Positions 27,074-36,608 of a stretch of DNA of 64,000 bases are shown here, in pieces (the stretch's first letter is position 1; each line of letters opens with the position of its first letter). Position numbers and translations under genes: made by a program. Below the pieces are notes generated by a model, which saw only the letters and a program-made list of their open reading frames with translations, was not told the DNA's origin and did no database searches. Origin of the DNA: CAILUG01 sp903844415. Lineage in GTDB: Bacteria > Pseudomonadota > Gammaproteobacteria > Pseudomonadales > Pseudohongiellaceae. The stretch is taken from the NCBI GenBank assembly GCA_947477655.1, contig CANJTS010000004.1, positions 62,001 through 126,000 of the forward strand, read 5' to 3'.

Positions 27074-28399
27074 GCTACATTCATCAGCAAAAAACATCTG
27101 TCGCGCCGCGCTCTGCTGCGTGGCGCTGGAACTGCTCTGGCTTTGCCCTTGCTGGATGCGATGGTGCCTGCGAGTACGGCTTTCGCACAATCGGGAGCAG
27201 CGCCGCGCACTCGTTTTGGCGCTATTTATTTTCCGCACGGTGCCACTATGTCGCGCTGGACTCCAACTGACGCAGGCAAAGATTTTACTTTCAGCGAAAT
27301 ACTGCAACCATTGGCGCCTTTTCGCGACCAGATCAATATTATTTCCAACCTTAGCCATCCTCTGGCTTATGGTCCAGGCGGGGCAACCGGCAATCACAAT
27401 CGCTCGTCGGCAGCGTATTTGAGTGGTGCCAAAGCGCAATCTGGTGCGCAGCCTAGACTGGGCATTACTTTGGATCAAATTGTGGCAAAAGCTCTCGGTC
27501 AGGGCACACCTTTGCCTTCACTTGAGCTGATGATTGAAGAAACCAGTCTCAGTTGTGGCGAAGGACTAAGCTGCGCTTACCGCAACACCATTTCCTGGCA
27601 GAACGAAATTTCGCCCTTGCCCATGCAGAACAACCCACAGGTGGTTTTTGAGCAATTATTCGGCGACGGCGCCACCCCTGAACAGCGTGATGCACGCCGC
27701 AGCCAATCCTTGAGCCTGCTTGATTCAGTAACTGAGCAAATTGCGACACTCGATAGGCAACTACCGGCTGCAGATCGAGCCCGCCTCGACAACTTTCTTA
27801 CCGATGTGCGAGAAATCGAACGCCGTATCGAGCAAGCCGCAGCCAAAGTTACTGCTGACATTGCGGTGCCTGGTAAACCAAGTGGTATTCCAGATGATGT
27901 AGACGAACATATACGACTTATGTATGACCTGCAGGTGCTGGCATGGCAAACTGAGATAACGCGTGTATCAACATTCCTTCTAGCCAAGGAACTGAGTGGC
28001 GCAGTTTACCCAAAAAGTACGGTGCGGGATTCTTTCCACACCTTGTCACACCATTCCAATAACGAAGACAACAAGGCCCGTTTTGCCTTGATTAATCGTT
28101 ACCATGTTAGCTTGTTCGCCTATTTTCTAGACAAACTCAACAGCCTTCCCGATGGCGAAGGCACCTTGCTAGACAACTCATTAATCATGTACGGCAGCGG
28201 TATGAGTGATGGCAATTCCCACAATCACGATCCATTGCCCTTAGTATTGGCAGGCCGCGCTGGCGGCCGACTGGAAGGAAACCGTCATCTGCTAAACCCA
28301 GACAGCACCAACATGTCCAACCTGATGGTTGCAATGCTGGAAAAATTAGGCATTGAACAAAGCAGTTTTGGGGACAGTACTGCCCATATGACGCTGTGA
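27071..28399 (+). CDS. Tat-exported DUF1552 family protein, second copy
   Basis: A 442-residue paralogue of 940-2214. It has a Tat-like leader (SRRALLRGAGTALALPLLD), GATMSRWTPTDAG, NHNRSSAAYLSGA and SFHTLSHHSNNEDNKARFA. MYGSGMSDGNSHNHDPLPLVLAG and the terminal GDSTAHMTL match GMVTL of the other copy. Translation starts at TTG 27071 with a near-perfect ribosome site. It ends the second cassette, so here the ankyrin gene comes first rather than last. Function unknown; joint export and heme-protein partnership are inferred from the conserved neighbourhood. Confidence 0.92.
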   Translation: MATFISKKHLSRRALLRGAGTALALPLLDAMVPASTAFAQSGAAPRTRFGAIYFPHGATMSRWTPTDAGKDFTFSEILQPLAPFRDQINIISNLSHPLAYGPGGATGNHNRSSAAYLSGAKAQSGAQPRLGITLDQIVAKALGQGTPLPSLELMIEETSLSCGEGLSCAYRNTISWQNEISPLPMQNNPQVVFEQLFGDGATPEQRDARRSQSLSLLDSVTEQIATLDRQLPAADRARLDNFLTDVREIERRIEQAAAKVTADIAVPGKPSGIPDDVDEHIRLMYDLQVLAWQTEITRVSTFLLAKELSGAVYPKSTVRDSFHTLSHHSNNEDNKARFALINRYHVSLFAYFLDKLNSLPDGEGTLLDNSLIMYGSGMSDGNSHNHDPLPLVLAGRAGGRLEGNRHLLNPDSTNMSNLMVAMLEKLGIEQSSFGDSTAHMTL

Positions 28400-28527
28400 A
28401 CTCACACCTTTTTTATGGCAAGATAAGGCTGCAGCTGGATCCAAGTAACATTGTGTGCGCACTAACAAACCGCTTGGTGTTCGTGTTAAAGTTTGAGACT
28501 AATTTTCGTAACAAAGGATGTTAGCGC

Positions 28528-30327
28528 ATGTCCAAGCGCCAAACTGCTGTAGCTTCTTACACCAATTTCATCGCAACCAGGGAGATAGGTTCAAACTACT
28601 CACGACCATTAAAAACTTTGCTTTTATCCTGCTGTTTGTTGCTCACTCTTGTGGCTTGCGGAGGTGGCGGTGGCAGCCCAGCCCCCAATTTCGGCGGCAA
28701 AGTCGAAGTCCCCGTGGTTCCAGTAATAGAACCGAGTGTCTGGCGCATAGGCAATGGCTCCGGCGCCAACTTTGTGGCCGGCGTCATTAATTCCAGCCTG
28801 TCTATAGTCAATTCCGGAGAAATCGCTACCTTACGGGTAAATGTAGTTAATCAGCGTCTGGAAACTCCAGGAGCCGACACTGTCCTTACGGTTAATTTTA
28901 CTTCTACATGTGCAACCAACGGTTTGGCAATTTTTGGCGTGAAATCCGAAATCTCACCTGGTCTGCATTCCATCACTTACACCAACAATGGCTGTGATGG
29001 TGAAGATACTATTTTTGCCACTATCGCTCAAAACAAAGCTAGTGCCTCAGTAAAAATGAAAGTGATTGGCCCAGAAGTTTTGTCTGTGAGTTTTGTGAGC
29101 AGCACAAGCGAGCAATTGTCCTTGGCGGGTATTGGGGGCACAGAAAACGCTGAACTCACCTTCAAAGTTTCCGGACCGCAGGCAGTTCCGATTATCGGTA
29201 AGCTGGTTAGTTTTGCTATCAATACCCAAGTTGGCGGGGCTGCCATCCTCAAGGGGCGGGAAACCGGTATTACCGATCAGACTGGAATCGTGCGCACTGT
29301 TATCAACAGCGGCACTGTAGCAGGCCCGGTGAATGTGCTAGCCACCCATAACGCATCCGGCAGGCAGGGTTTATCCAAAGACATTATTATTTCTACGGGA
29401 GTGCCAGAAGCCAGTCGCTTTTCAATGTCGTACAACAACCACAATCCGGCTGGTGCTTTCAATATCGACGGCACCACTGTCGCCATCACTATCATTGCCA
29501 GTGATACCTTTGGCAATAATCCGACCGACGGCACCAAGGTCAGTTTTGTCGCACCTGAAGGTGGTAATGTACAAAATTCGTGTGTGCTAATCGATGGTGC
29601 TTGCTCCGTTACCTGGCGCAGTACCAGTCCTCGCCCTGCAGACTTGCGGGTTGAAGTGATCGCCTACACCGACGGAGCAGAGGATTATGTCGATAACAAC
29701 GGCAACTCCGTGTTTGACATCAAAGACGGCGCCATAATCGATTTGACCGAGCCTTTCGCAGATGAAAATGAAAGTGGTGCCTACAATGTAGGTGAGTACT
29801 TTTTTGATACCAATAAAAATGGCATCCGGGATATAGGTAACGGCCTTTGGGATGGACCCTGTCTCAGCAAAGTTGATCCAACAGCTATTTGTACTGGTAA
29901 ATCCACCGTCGCAATTTTTGATGCCGTCACCATCGTCATGTCCACCAACACCCCGCGCATCCTTAGCAGGGGAACTTTCCCGGCCTTTGGTTCGACCATC
30001 ACGCTCGCGCAAGGCGCTAGCATCAGCTTTGGCAACATGATAATTGCCGACAACAATACTAACGCGGATATTCTTGGCAGCAACCCATTGCCATTTGGAA
30101 CTACTATTACCTTTGCCATTGATGGCAAAGGTGTATCGGTAAAAGGGCTCGCCACTGACACGATTGTTAATACCATCTCTCCAACCGGACCTTATGGCAC
30201 TACCATCGCAGCAGATGTAGTGAAGCCCGAGGCTGATCTTCCAACCGGCGTGCTACTGCTTTTAAATATACAAGTACCCAACAGATCTCTGGCTCAGATT
30301 TCCTGGCCTGTGCTCATCACTCGCTAA
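28528..30327 (+). CDS. Surface lipoprotein with Ig-like repeats and Ca-binding loops
   Basis: A 599-residue lipoprotein with lipobox LVACGGGGG (Cys44) after a rather long N-region. The body has repeated bacterial Ig-like (invasin/BIg) strands: ATLRVNVVNQ, AELTFKVSG, GTKVSFVAPEGGNVQNSCVLIDGACSVTW. It also has two EF-hand/dockerin-like loops, DNNGNSVFD near residue 387 and DTNKNGIRD near 428. The glycine run after Cys is common in lipoproteins moved to the outer membrane. It stands alone, 55 bp from the convergent end of the T2SS operon. It is probably a surface or adhesion protein; relatives are mostly unnamed. Confidence 0.78.
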   Translation: MSKRQTAVASYTNFIATREIGSNYSRPLKTLLLSCCLLLTLVACGGGGGSPAPNFGGKVEVPVVPVIEPSVWRIGNGSGANFVAGVINSSLSIVNSGEIATLRVNVVNQRLETPGADTVLTVNFTSTCATNGLAIFGVKSEISPGLHSITYTNNGCDGEDTIFATIAQNKASASVKMKVIGPEVLSVSFVSSTSEQLSLAGIGGTENAELTFKVSGPQAVPIIGKLVSFAINTQVGGAAILKGRETGITDQTGIVRTVINSGTVAGPVNVLATHNASGRQGLSKDIIISTGVPEASRFSMSYNNHNPAGAFNIDGTTVAITIIASDTFGNNPTDGTKVSFVAPEGGNVQNSCVLIDGACSVTWRSTSPRPADLRVEVIAYTDGAEDYVDNNGNSVFDIKDGAIIDLTEPFADENESGAYNVGEYFFDTNKNGIRDIGNGLWDGPCLSKVDPTAICTGKSTVAIFDAVTIVMSTNTPRILSRGTFPAFGSTITLAQGASISFGNMIIADNNTNADILGSNPLPFGTTITFAIDGKGVSVKGLATDTIVNTISPTGPYGTTIAADVVKPEADLPTGVLLLLNIQVPNRSLAQISWPVLITR

Positions 30328-30382
30328 ATGGATATTCAAGACAGCTAAGCTTCAACTCATTCTTTGCAAAATGGTTTTCTGC

Positions 30383-30850
30383 TCAAAGCCCTTGCAGAGT
30401 GAGTGTTACGTTAATTAACCCACCCTGCACCTGGTTTACCGTCACAGTGCTTAGCACCAACCCCGGCGTATTTTCCAACTCACTTAACCATTCTAGTGCC
30501 TGCTGAAATGCTACATTGTCCACTCGCAATACAAGATCTCCCCCACCATTGAGTTGCATACTTGCAGGTTGAAAGGGCTTACCTTGTAAACTTTGATTAA
30601 CCAAAGCAGTGAGACTTGGATAGGTATTGGCAGCGCCATTGACTACCGCCAATTTCTGAAAACTACTGACAAGATTTTGCATGGCTAGCAAACTTTGGCC
30701 GCTTTGTGTGTATTGAGTCTTGCTGACTGCGAGTTGCTGATGCAATGGCAGCCATACGCCAAAGCCCAGCACCATCAATAAGACCCCGCCCACAGCACTT
30801 ACAGTTACCATTTGCGCACGAGTATTTAGTTGTGAAAACCAGGCTTGCAT
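30383..30850 (-). CDS. gspM: Type II secretion protein GspM
   Basis: A 155-residue inner-membrane protein and last gene of the gsp operon. It has one N-terminal membrane helix (VSAVGGVLLMVLGFGVWLPL) followed by a periplasmic ferredoxin-like domain. It pairs with GspL in the assembly platform. The ATG overlaps the gspL stop by one base (TAATG). No gspN follows; the operon ends here. Confidence 0.9.
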   Translation of the reverse strand: MQAWFSQLNTRAQMVTVSAVGGVLLMVLGFGVWLPLHQQLAVSKTQYTQSGQSLLAMQNLVSSFQKLAVVNGAANTYPSLTALVNQSLQGKPFQPASMQLNGGGDLVLRVDNVAFQQALEWLSELENTPGLVLSTVTVNQVQGGLINVTLTLQGL

Positions 30851-32076
30851 TAGGCTTTAACCCGCAAACGGGAGCGGCTGCGCGAGCCTTCGCTGCTACT
30901 GCCAAGCAAGTCTGTTTGCAGCCCCAAGGCTTGCAAACTTGCTCGAAGTGCTTCGGCCGCGGCAAAACCATTCGTCACAACAACCAGTTGTAGTTCACCT
31001 GTGTTGTGATTGTAGTCAAGACTTTGGATTTCAGTAGCTGACATTTTTTCAAGAGCTGGTGCCATTGTTTGCAATAAAGCTGTCAGTCCAGAGTGTTTAT
31101 TTCCACCGAGGGCAGACACTGCACGCTCCAACTGTAATTGTGGGTCGACCATAACAGCATCCGGTTGCACGCTGCGAAACAGCTCTACAATGCCGGCATC
31201 ATTAGCAGCTGTTGCTTGTTGCACATTTTTGGTTTGCCACGCAGTGGCAACAACATCAGTCACCAACAAGCCCAGCACTAAAGACGCCACTAATCGCCAT
31301 TGCTGCCACCAGTGTTGCCAAGGGAAACGAGGTGCAAATTTACCCTGCAATAAATTACTCACGGACTGCTTAGAGATTGCAGGTTGAATTGTTTGCCACC
31401 ACGTTTGATGCAGCACCGTATACTTTTTTTGCAATAACGCAGGCAAGTGTTGCTGCACATTTTGCGCAAGCTCCGCTACTGCATAAATCACCAAATCTGT
31501 AGGAGTCTGAGCGTTTTCGTTAAGAAATAATTGCAAACTAAAATGCAGATTGGACAACACACAAACAAAACCCTGGTATTCCCCTGCGCGTAACACACAA
31601 CGGACTGCTTTCCCTGCGCGTTGTTCCAGCAGCAAAGTCCATTGTCCCTCCTGCCAGGGCAGCAACGAAAACTCCGACACCACAGCAGTTGGGCTGATGT
31701 TGGCAAGACCCAATGCGGCCTGTAGCTCTGTCATCCAACTTAGGCTGACTACAGTGACGTGCGCCTTACCCTGATTGATCTGCCCAGTAGCAAAGTGCAG
31801 TGTTTCGGGTGACTCAATCAAACGATCTTCCAAAGTCCAGGGCAAAGTACTGGCAAGCAAAGGCGCTTCGTGTTTAGTAACTGCAACGCTGGTAGCTAAA
31901 CAGAATTGGGCAGGTATCACCAAAGTCAAAACATCAGTAGCAGGAATTTTACGCATTGTGGTTGGGCGTTGCTGCCCACTAGCGCTTTGGCTTAACTCAT
32001 GCCCAAGCGCAACAACATCCATGACGCGTCCGTCTGGTAGTTCAAAACTATTGGTATCAAGGCAACGCAGCAGCAC
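30850..32076 (-). CDS. gspL: Type II secretion protein GspL
   Basis: A 408-residue bitopic protein that links the cytoplasmic ATPase GspE to the membrane platform. The actin-like cytoplasmic domain covers about 1-270. One membrane helix (LVASLVLGLLVTDVVATAW) is near residue 280, and a periplasmic ferredoxin-like domain ends in the basic tail SRSRSRLRVKA. The start overlaps gspK by 20 bp. Length and topology are typical. Confidence 0.92.
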   Translation of the reverse strand: MLLRCLDTNSFELPDGRVMDVVALGHELSQSASGQQRPTTMRKIPATDVLTLVIPAQFCLATSVAVTKHEAPLLASTLPWTLEDRLIESPETLHFATGQINQGKAHVTVVSLSWMTELQAALGLANISPTAVVSEFSLLPWQEGQWTLLLEQRAGKAVRCVLRAGEYQGFVCVLSNLHFSLQLFLNENAQTPTDLVIYAVAELAQNVQQHLPALLQKKYTVLHQTWWQTIQPAISKQSVSNLLQGKFAPRFPWQHWWQQWRLVASLVLGLLVTDVVATAWQTKNVQQATAANDAGIVELFRSVQPDAVMVDPQLQLERAVSALGGNKHSGLTALLQTMAPALEKMSATEIQSLDYNHNTGELQLVVVTNGFAAAEALRASLQALGLQTDLLGSSSEGSRSRSRLRVKA

Positions 32077-33175
32077 ACGAATCTTCCAGGGCAGTAATAG
32101 CCGTGCCGAAGTGGCGCGAGAGAACTGTCAACAGCCCAATACCAGCACCATTAACACTTCGATGCAGCACACTTTGTAATTGATAATGACGTGTTTGAAT
32201 TTGCATATCGGCGGTCAGCAAAAAATACTCACTGTTCAGGCCAAGCCCTTCCAGATCCCAATTTTGCGCTGCTAAAACTCCCTGATTAAAAAATTCCAGA
32301 TTAGACATCGTACCGCCATTATTAATACGCATGTTGACCAGTAAACTTGCTGCTTCGGTATTAATGGGAAGCAAGCTGTCAGCATTGTTGAGTGTGCGCA
32401 GCAACACTGGTGCTGGTGGTTCAGTGCTGTTGGCAGTCTCATCATTACCTAATGCGAAGAGCCTAGCTGACCGCGCCGAACTGGCATCGAGTGTATTGAA
32501 ATTCATATAACCATTACCCCACACGCTGATGTAAGGAGTCAATGCAGTAACCAGCTCTGTGGTCATGCCTTTGATAAGAATAAGTTCAGTAGTGCTGACA
32601 AAGGCTTGATTGGCAGGTCGGTAAGGTGGCGTATATTGCAGATAATCCAATGCTTCAGCGCCACCGGGTTGACGCGGTTCGTTGTCGACATCAAGCCAGT
32701 CGAAAACAGCATGGGCCAAGGCCACTGCCGCCACTTGGTCCAGTGGTGAGTCAGGATTGACGACTTGTAACAAACGAATAAAACTCCGCTGTGCACTGCT
32801 GTAACCTTCTGCGGCAGTTGCACCCAGATCATTAAGATTGAGGCGGCTCTGCAGATCTAGCAGACACGCTTGCAGAATCCCTTCAGGCAAGGGTATTTGC
32901 AGAGGTTGCGCCCATAACTCAAGATTGTTATCAACATCAGTTGCTAGCATCAAGTCTTTTAACAGTGCCTCTTTTGCAACCGACTCTGCACCGCGTAAAT
33001 ACGCTCGTGCTTGCCCGACTGCAGTTTGATTTTCGACAGTACGAAACAATACTAGATAATCACTGCTTATCCGCGTAGCGAGCATAACCACCAATAGGAC
33101 AACTACTAACGCTACAATTAGCGTAGCACCGCGTTGCGTTGAACCAGCCGAAGATAATTTATCAGGGCAATTCAA
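32057..33175 (-). CDS. gspK: Type II secretion minor pseudopilin GspK
   Basis: A 372-residue large pseudopilin at the tip of the pseudopilus. The class III prepilin leader is STQRG followed by ATLIVALVVVLLVVMLATRI; like other GspK it lacks Glu at +5. The start is set at TTG 33175 because GGAG lies seven bases upstream, giving a short leader; an in-frame GTG at 33208 would add eleven residues. It overlaps gspJ. The alpha domain inserted in the core (QAFVSTTELILIKGMTTELVTAL) is characteristic. Confidence 0.88.
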   Translation of the reverse strand: MNCPDKLSSAGSTQRGATLIVALVVVLLVVMLATRISSDYLVLFRTVENQTAVGQARAYLRGAESVAKEALLKDLMLATDVDNNLELWAQPLQIPLPEGILQACLLDLQSRLNLNDLGATAAEGYSSAQRSFIRLLQVVNPDSPLDQVAAVALAHAVFDWLDVDNEPRQPGGAEALDYLQYTPPYRPANQAFVSTTELILIKGMTTELVTALTPYISVWGNGYMNFNTLDASSARSARLFALGNDETANSTEPPAPVLLRTLNNADSLLPINTEAASLLVNMRINNGGTMSNLEFFNQGVLAAQNWDLEGLGLNSEYFLLTADMQIQTRHYQLQSVLHRSVNGAGIGLLTVLSRHFGTAITALEDSCAAALP

Positions 33176-33818
33176 ACACACGCTCCACCTGACCAAAATC
33201 GGTGACACTCAAATTGACTCGTACGGCCATTGGTAATTGTGCAACTTCACTCGCACCAATGGACATGCTGTTGAAGTCTTGCTCCCAATAGGCGGAATTA
33301 GAGGCCAGCATGTAATAATCAGGCGGCATATTTGTGGTGAGCCTTTGCGGCAAAAATTCGAGTTCTACGGCATCAACATTTTCCAATAACAAAACTGATT
33401 GCGGCTCGAGATCAACATCCGCTCTATCTAGTACAGTCCAACTCTGCCGCCAAAAATTACCTGCATCGAGCACGTAACGCACGCGTTGTAACTCGCTGCG
33501 CCGTATCTGCAAAGGATTGTCCAGACCACCGCGCGTGAATTCCAGCAGCACATCCTGATACACACCACCACGCAAGGCCGCTTCCCGAGAATTAAAACCA
33601 TTGGTGACAGCGCGAGGGCGTATCTGCAACAAATCTTCTTCCATAATATTTAAAGTGCGTTGCACATCACTCAGTTGTCGCACACGCACTTGCAGCAAAC
33701 TGCTGGAATCAATGGCACTGTCTATGCCGGCAAAGGCAAGTACAGCAACCAACGCACTTATGCTCAGCGCCAGCAACAATTCGATCAAGGTAAAACCTTT
33801 AGATATTTTATCTTCCAT
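33162..33818 (-). CDS. gspJ: Type II secretion minor pseudopilin GspJ
   Basis: A 218-residue pseudopilin with prepilin leader KISKG and FTLIELLLALSISALVAVLAF, cleaved by GspO, which is not in this window. The C-terminal globular part includes LLENVDAVELEFLPQ, typical of GspJ. It forms the pseudopilus tip with GspH, I and K. It overlaps gspI by 11 bp and gspK at its end. Confidence 0.93.
   Translation of the reverse strand: MEDKISKGFTLIELLLALSISALVAVLAFAGIDSAIDSSSLLQVRVRQLSDVQRTLNIMEEDLLQIRPRAVTNGFNSREAALRGGVYQDVLLEFTRGGLDNPLQIRRSELQRVRYVLDAGNFWRQSWTVLDRADVDLEPQSVLLLENVDAVELEFLPQRLTTNMPPDYYMLASNSAYWEQDFNSMSIGASEVAQLPMAVRVNLSVTDFGQVERVFELP
33173..33186 (-). promoter_or_regulatory. Ribosome site for a TTG start of gspK
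   Basis: GGAG (33186-33183) sits seven bases before TTG (33175-33173), inside the end of gspJ. It favours this start over the upstream GTG at 33208. Confidence 0.5.
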
Positions 33819-34257
33819 CCGTAACTCCGGTAATACTGACCAGAGGTGATGAATGTACTGCCAGGGAATTCTGGGCGCTTACTGTTATCGTTATGGGCAG
33901 GGGGGAGTGGGCAACACTTTCTACAGTTGTTGCCAGCTGCTGGGTCAACTCCCAATACCAGGTACGGCCAGCCATCTGTGCCGTACCGGTCATAGCCGCT
34001 TGTGGCGGTGTATTACCCAAACGCGTTGAAATACGCAGTAATTCCAGCTGATTTAGCGCTACCCACTGCGCGATGGTTTTATCTCGCAAATATGCCGCAC
34101 TATCAAGCTGCTGACTGATTCGAAGTTGCAAAGCCGCCAACGCCAATGCCAGCACCAGCAGAGCTACCATTACTTCGATTAGGGTAAAACCTGCGCGTCG
34201 ATCTTTAATCAAGCGTGAAACTACACTAGGTTCATTTTTTGACGCATCAGTTATCAT
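33808..34257 (-). CDS. gspI: Type II secretion minor pseudopilin GspI
   Basis: A 149-residue pseudopilin with leader DRRAG and FTLIEVMVALLVLALALAAL; Glu at +5 is present. WVALNQLELLR and GRTWYWELT match the GspI core. The start overlaps the gspH stop as TAATG. The leader is somewhat long (23 residues), but no internal start fits better. Confidence 0.93.
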   Translation of the reverse strand: MITDASKNEPSVVSRLIKDRRAGFTLIEVMVALLVLALALAALQLRISQQLDSAAYLRDKTIAQWVALNQLELLRISTRLGNTPPQAAMTGTAQMAGRTWYWELTQQLATTVESVAHSPLPITITVSAQNSLAVHSSPLVSITGVTDGR

Positions 34258-34874
34258 TAAAAACCTAATGGCTCGCCTGATGATGCAGGCGCATGTTTAT
34301 CCAAGACTACCCTGCCCATTAAATCGGCTGTGACTTTTGCAAAATTCAGAGCATCGCCCTGTAATGTTAGGGTAAAGGGAGTAATTTCACGAGTAGGCAG
34401 TAATATAATTTCTGGTGAAAATATTTTATTGGCACTTTTGTCGGTAGCTAGTGTCGCCAGATCTACGATGGGCTCCGGCAACAGAACCGCTCCCTGCAAT
34501 GCAAATTCAACGTTTATATCGGGTGTAAACAAGAATTTTTCAGAAACTATACCCACCTCAAAGATGGAGCTCATCTCTGGGCTTACCCATCCAGCAGCCT
34601 CTAGCCGTAGCCAGCGCGTGCCGGTGTGTTCAACGCTTTGTACTTGCTCGGTAAAAATATCGAGACCCCATACTGTGCCGCTTAACACGGCTTCCTGTGC
34701 TACCAACTCAGTTGCGTTGGCCACTTGTAATGCTTGTTGTTCGAGCTGTTGCGGGCTGCTACCAAAATCCAGAGTAAGACCAACACCTAGCGCTAGACCC
34801 ACTAGCAGGATAACTACCATCAATTCGATAAGGGTAAAACCAGATGCTCGCGTATCAACGATAGATGTCTTCAT
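34257..34874 (-). CDS. gspH: Type II secretion minor pseudopilin GspH
   Basis: A 205-residue pseudopilin with leader TRASG and FTLIELMVVILLVGLALGV. The ATG at 34874 is chosen over 34907 because GGAGGT lies five bases upstream. The rest includes ALQVANATELVAQEAVLSGTV and a C-terminal GDALNFAKV strand typical of GspH. It overlaps the end of gspG by 20 bp. Confidence 0.93.
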   Translation of the reverse strand: MKTSIVDTRASGFTLIELMVVILLVGLALGVGLTLDFGSSPQQLEQQALQVANATELVAQEAVLSGTVWGLDIFTEQVQSVEHTGTRWLRLEAAGWVSPEMSSIFEVGIVSEKFLFTPDINVEFALQGAVLLPEPIVDLATLATDKSANKIFSPEIILLPTREITPFTLTLQGDALNFAKVTADLMGRVVLDKHAPASSGEPLGF

Positions 34875-35304
34875 CTTGACCTCCACCGCCACTTTTCCCA
34901 TCAGCACCCAGCGTGTAAAGATCGAATTGACGCTCGACCCCTGGGTTTAGATAAAGATAGGACTTGCCCCAAGGGTCGAGTGGCACAGCATTTATATAGC
35001 CGTCACTTTTGTAAGAGCTGGGAAGCGGATCAAGCACCGGTCTTATTTGCAATGCGCCAAGCCCCTGTTCGGTGGTGGGGAGTGTGCTGGTGTCGAGTTT
35101 ATACAAACTGAGGGCGGTGGCAATGGTGCTGAAATCTGCAGTGACTTTCTGGATACGGGCAGCGTCGGCGCGACCAAGATAAGTTGGCACTGCAATCGCA
35201 GCCATAATACCCAGCAGTACCAGCACTACCATTAATTCGAGCAAAGTGAAGCCTGTTTGGCGCAATTTGCTGACAGCATCACGACATGAAATTTTAAAGC
35301 GCAT
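34855..35304 (-). CDS. gspG: Type II secretion major pseudopilin GspG
   Basis: A 149-residue main pseudopilus subunit. Leader RQTG and FTLLELMVVLVLLGIMAAIAV come first. The family core is YKLDTSTLPTTEQGLGAL, VPLDPWGKSYLY and LGADGKSGGGGQDEDI, which includes the calcium-loop Asp residues of major pseudopilins. The ATG at 35304 has a purine-rich AAGAAG upstream; 35334 is an alternative start. An 86-bp gap separates it from gspF, the largest in the operon, and may hold extra regulation for this abundant subunit. Confidence 0.94.
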   Translation of the reverse strand: MRFKISCRDAVSKLRQTGFTLLELMVVLVLLGIMAAIAVPTYLGRADAARIQKVTADFSTIATALSLYKLDTSTLPTTEQGLGALQIRPVLDPLPSSYKSDGYINAVPLDPWGKSYLYLNPGVERQFDLYTLGADGKSGGGGQDEDIYR

Positions 35305-35390
35305 AGAGCTTCTTGCTTCGCATTTTGACCCCATGTGGCGCGGGGATGAAATTGGTTGTAATGTAGAAAGTGATATAACTTATTCTCTTG

Positions 35391-36608
35391 TTATGCCACC
35401 AAAGAATTCATCTGCATGACAGGCAGCAAAACAGCCATCACGATTCCCCCTACCACTATAGCCATTATTACAATAATTAAGGGCTCCATTACTTTTATCA
35501 AACCGGTTAGTTTCATGTCAAGTTCGCGCTCCTGGTTTTGGGCAGCGCGTTTAAGCATGATTTCCAAACTGCTACTGCTTTCGCCACTGGCCACCATTTG
35601 GGTCAGCATAGGCGGGAAAAAACCGGCATTTTCCAGCGCTCGTGCCAGGCTCCCCCCTTCCTGCACTGCAATTGCCACTGTCGCTGTCGAGGCCCGCAAC
35701 TTTAGATTGATCATCACACTGTTGGCGATAGTGAGTGCTTCTACCAGTGCTACTCCACTGCTAACTAATATGCTCAATGTTGCAGCGAAGCGGGCAGTGT
35801 CAGCCGTTATTATCAAGTGCGACAACAGCGGTAGGCGCAATAAAAAAAGATGCCAGCGCCCGCGCCAGAGTGTCTGCTGCAAAACACGTTTAATAAAAAT
35901 CGGCAGTACAGCAGCCAGTAACAACAGCAACCACCAATAACTTGCAACCCCGTTGCTCAGTGCGAGCAACCATTGGGTGAGCAGCGGCAATTGGGTTTGA
36001 GTACGTACAAACAGGTCTACCAGTTTCGGCATCACAAACATCATTAGAATGGCAATCACCCCCAAGGCCACTAACAACAGTGCCAGCGGATAAACTAGGG
36101 CCATTTGCATTTTCTGTTGAAGTTGCTGGCGGTTCTCAATGTAGTCGGCAAGTTGTTCAAGCACTTCGCCTAACAAGCCCGCTCTTTCCCCTGCGCGTAC
36201 CATTGCCACATACAGTTCAGAAAAAGCTTGTGGAAATGCTGCGAGAGATGCACCCAAACTTTGTCCAGCCACAATCATGCTACGGATTTGCAGTAATAGA
36301 TTTTTTATTTTCGGCAATGGCGATTGGCGTGCTGTGGCGGCTAAGGCTTCATCAAGTGGCACACCGGCAAGCACCAATGTAGCTAGTTGCCGTGTAAACA
36401 AGGCCAGATCGGCGATGCGTAATTTAAATTGCCCAGTATTTGCATTTGCTACTGCATTGCCAACAACGGATTTGGACTGGATTACTTCAATGGGTTTTAG
36501 TTGACGTTGGCGCAACAAGTTACGTACCTGACGCTCAGACTCACCCTCCACAATGCCTTTGCTTATCTTGCCTTCTGCAGTTAGGGCTTTGTAGGCGTAT
36601 GCTGTCAT
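35391..36608 (-). CDS. gspF: Type II secretion platform protein GspF
   Basis: A 405-residue polytopic inner-membrane protein. It has the repeated T2SSF domain: LALFTRQLATLVLAGVPLDEAL in the first half, and ARFAATLSILVSSGVALVEAL in the second. Membrane helices occur near residues 170-195, 220-240 and 375-400. It forms the core of the assembly platform with GspL and GspM and interacts with GspE. It overlaps gspE by ATGA. Confidence 0.95.
   Translation of the reverse strand: MTAYAYKALTAEGKISKGIVEGESERQVRNLLRQRQLKPIEVIQSKSVVGNAVANANTGQFKLRIADLALFTRQLATLVLAGVPLDEALAATARQSPLPKIKNLLLQIRSMIVAGQSLGASLAAFPQAFSELYVAMVRAGERAGLLGEVLEQLADYIENRQQLQQKMQMALVYPLALLLVALGVIAILMMFVMPKLVDLFVRTQTQLPLLTQWLLALSNGVASYWWLLLLLAAVLPIFIKRVLQQTLWRGRWHLFLLRLPLLSHLIITADTARFAATLSILVSSGVALVEALTIANSVMINLKLRASTATVAIAVQEGGSLARALENAGFFPPMLTQMVASGESSSSLEIMLKRAAQNQERELDMKLTGLIKVMEPLIIVIMAIVVGGIVMAVLLPVMQMNSLVA

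Noticed and set aside
34330..34950. 206-codon plus-strand frame opposite gspH
   Set aside because: Cys/Ser/Thr-rich antisense shadow; the pseudopilin on the other strand is certain.
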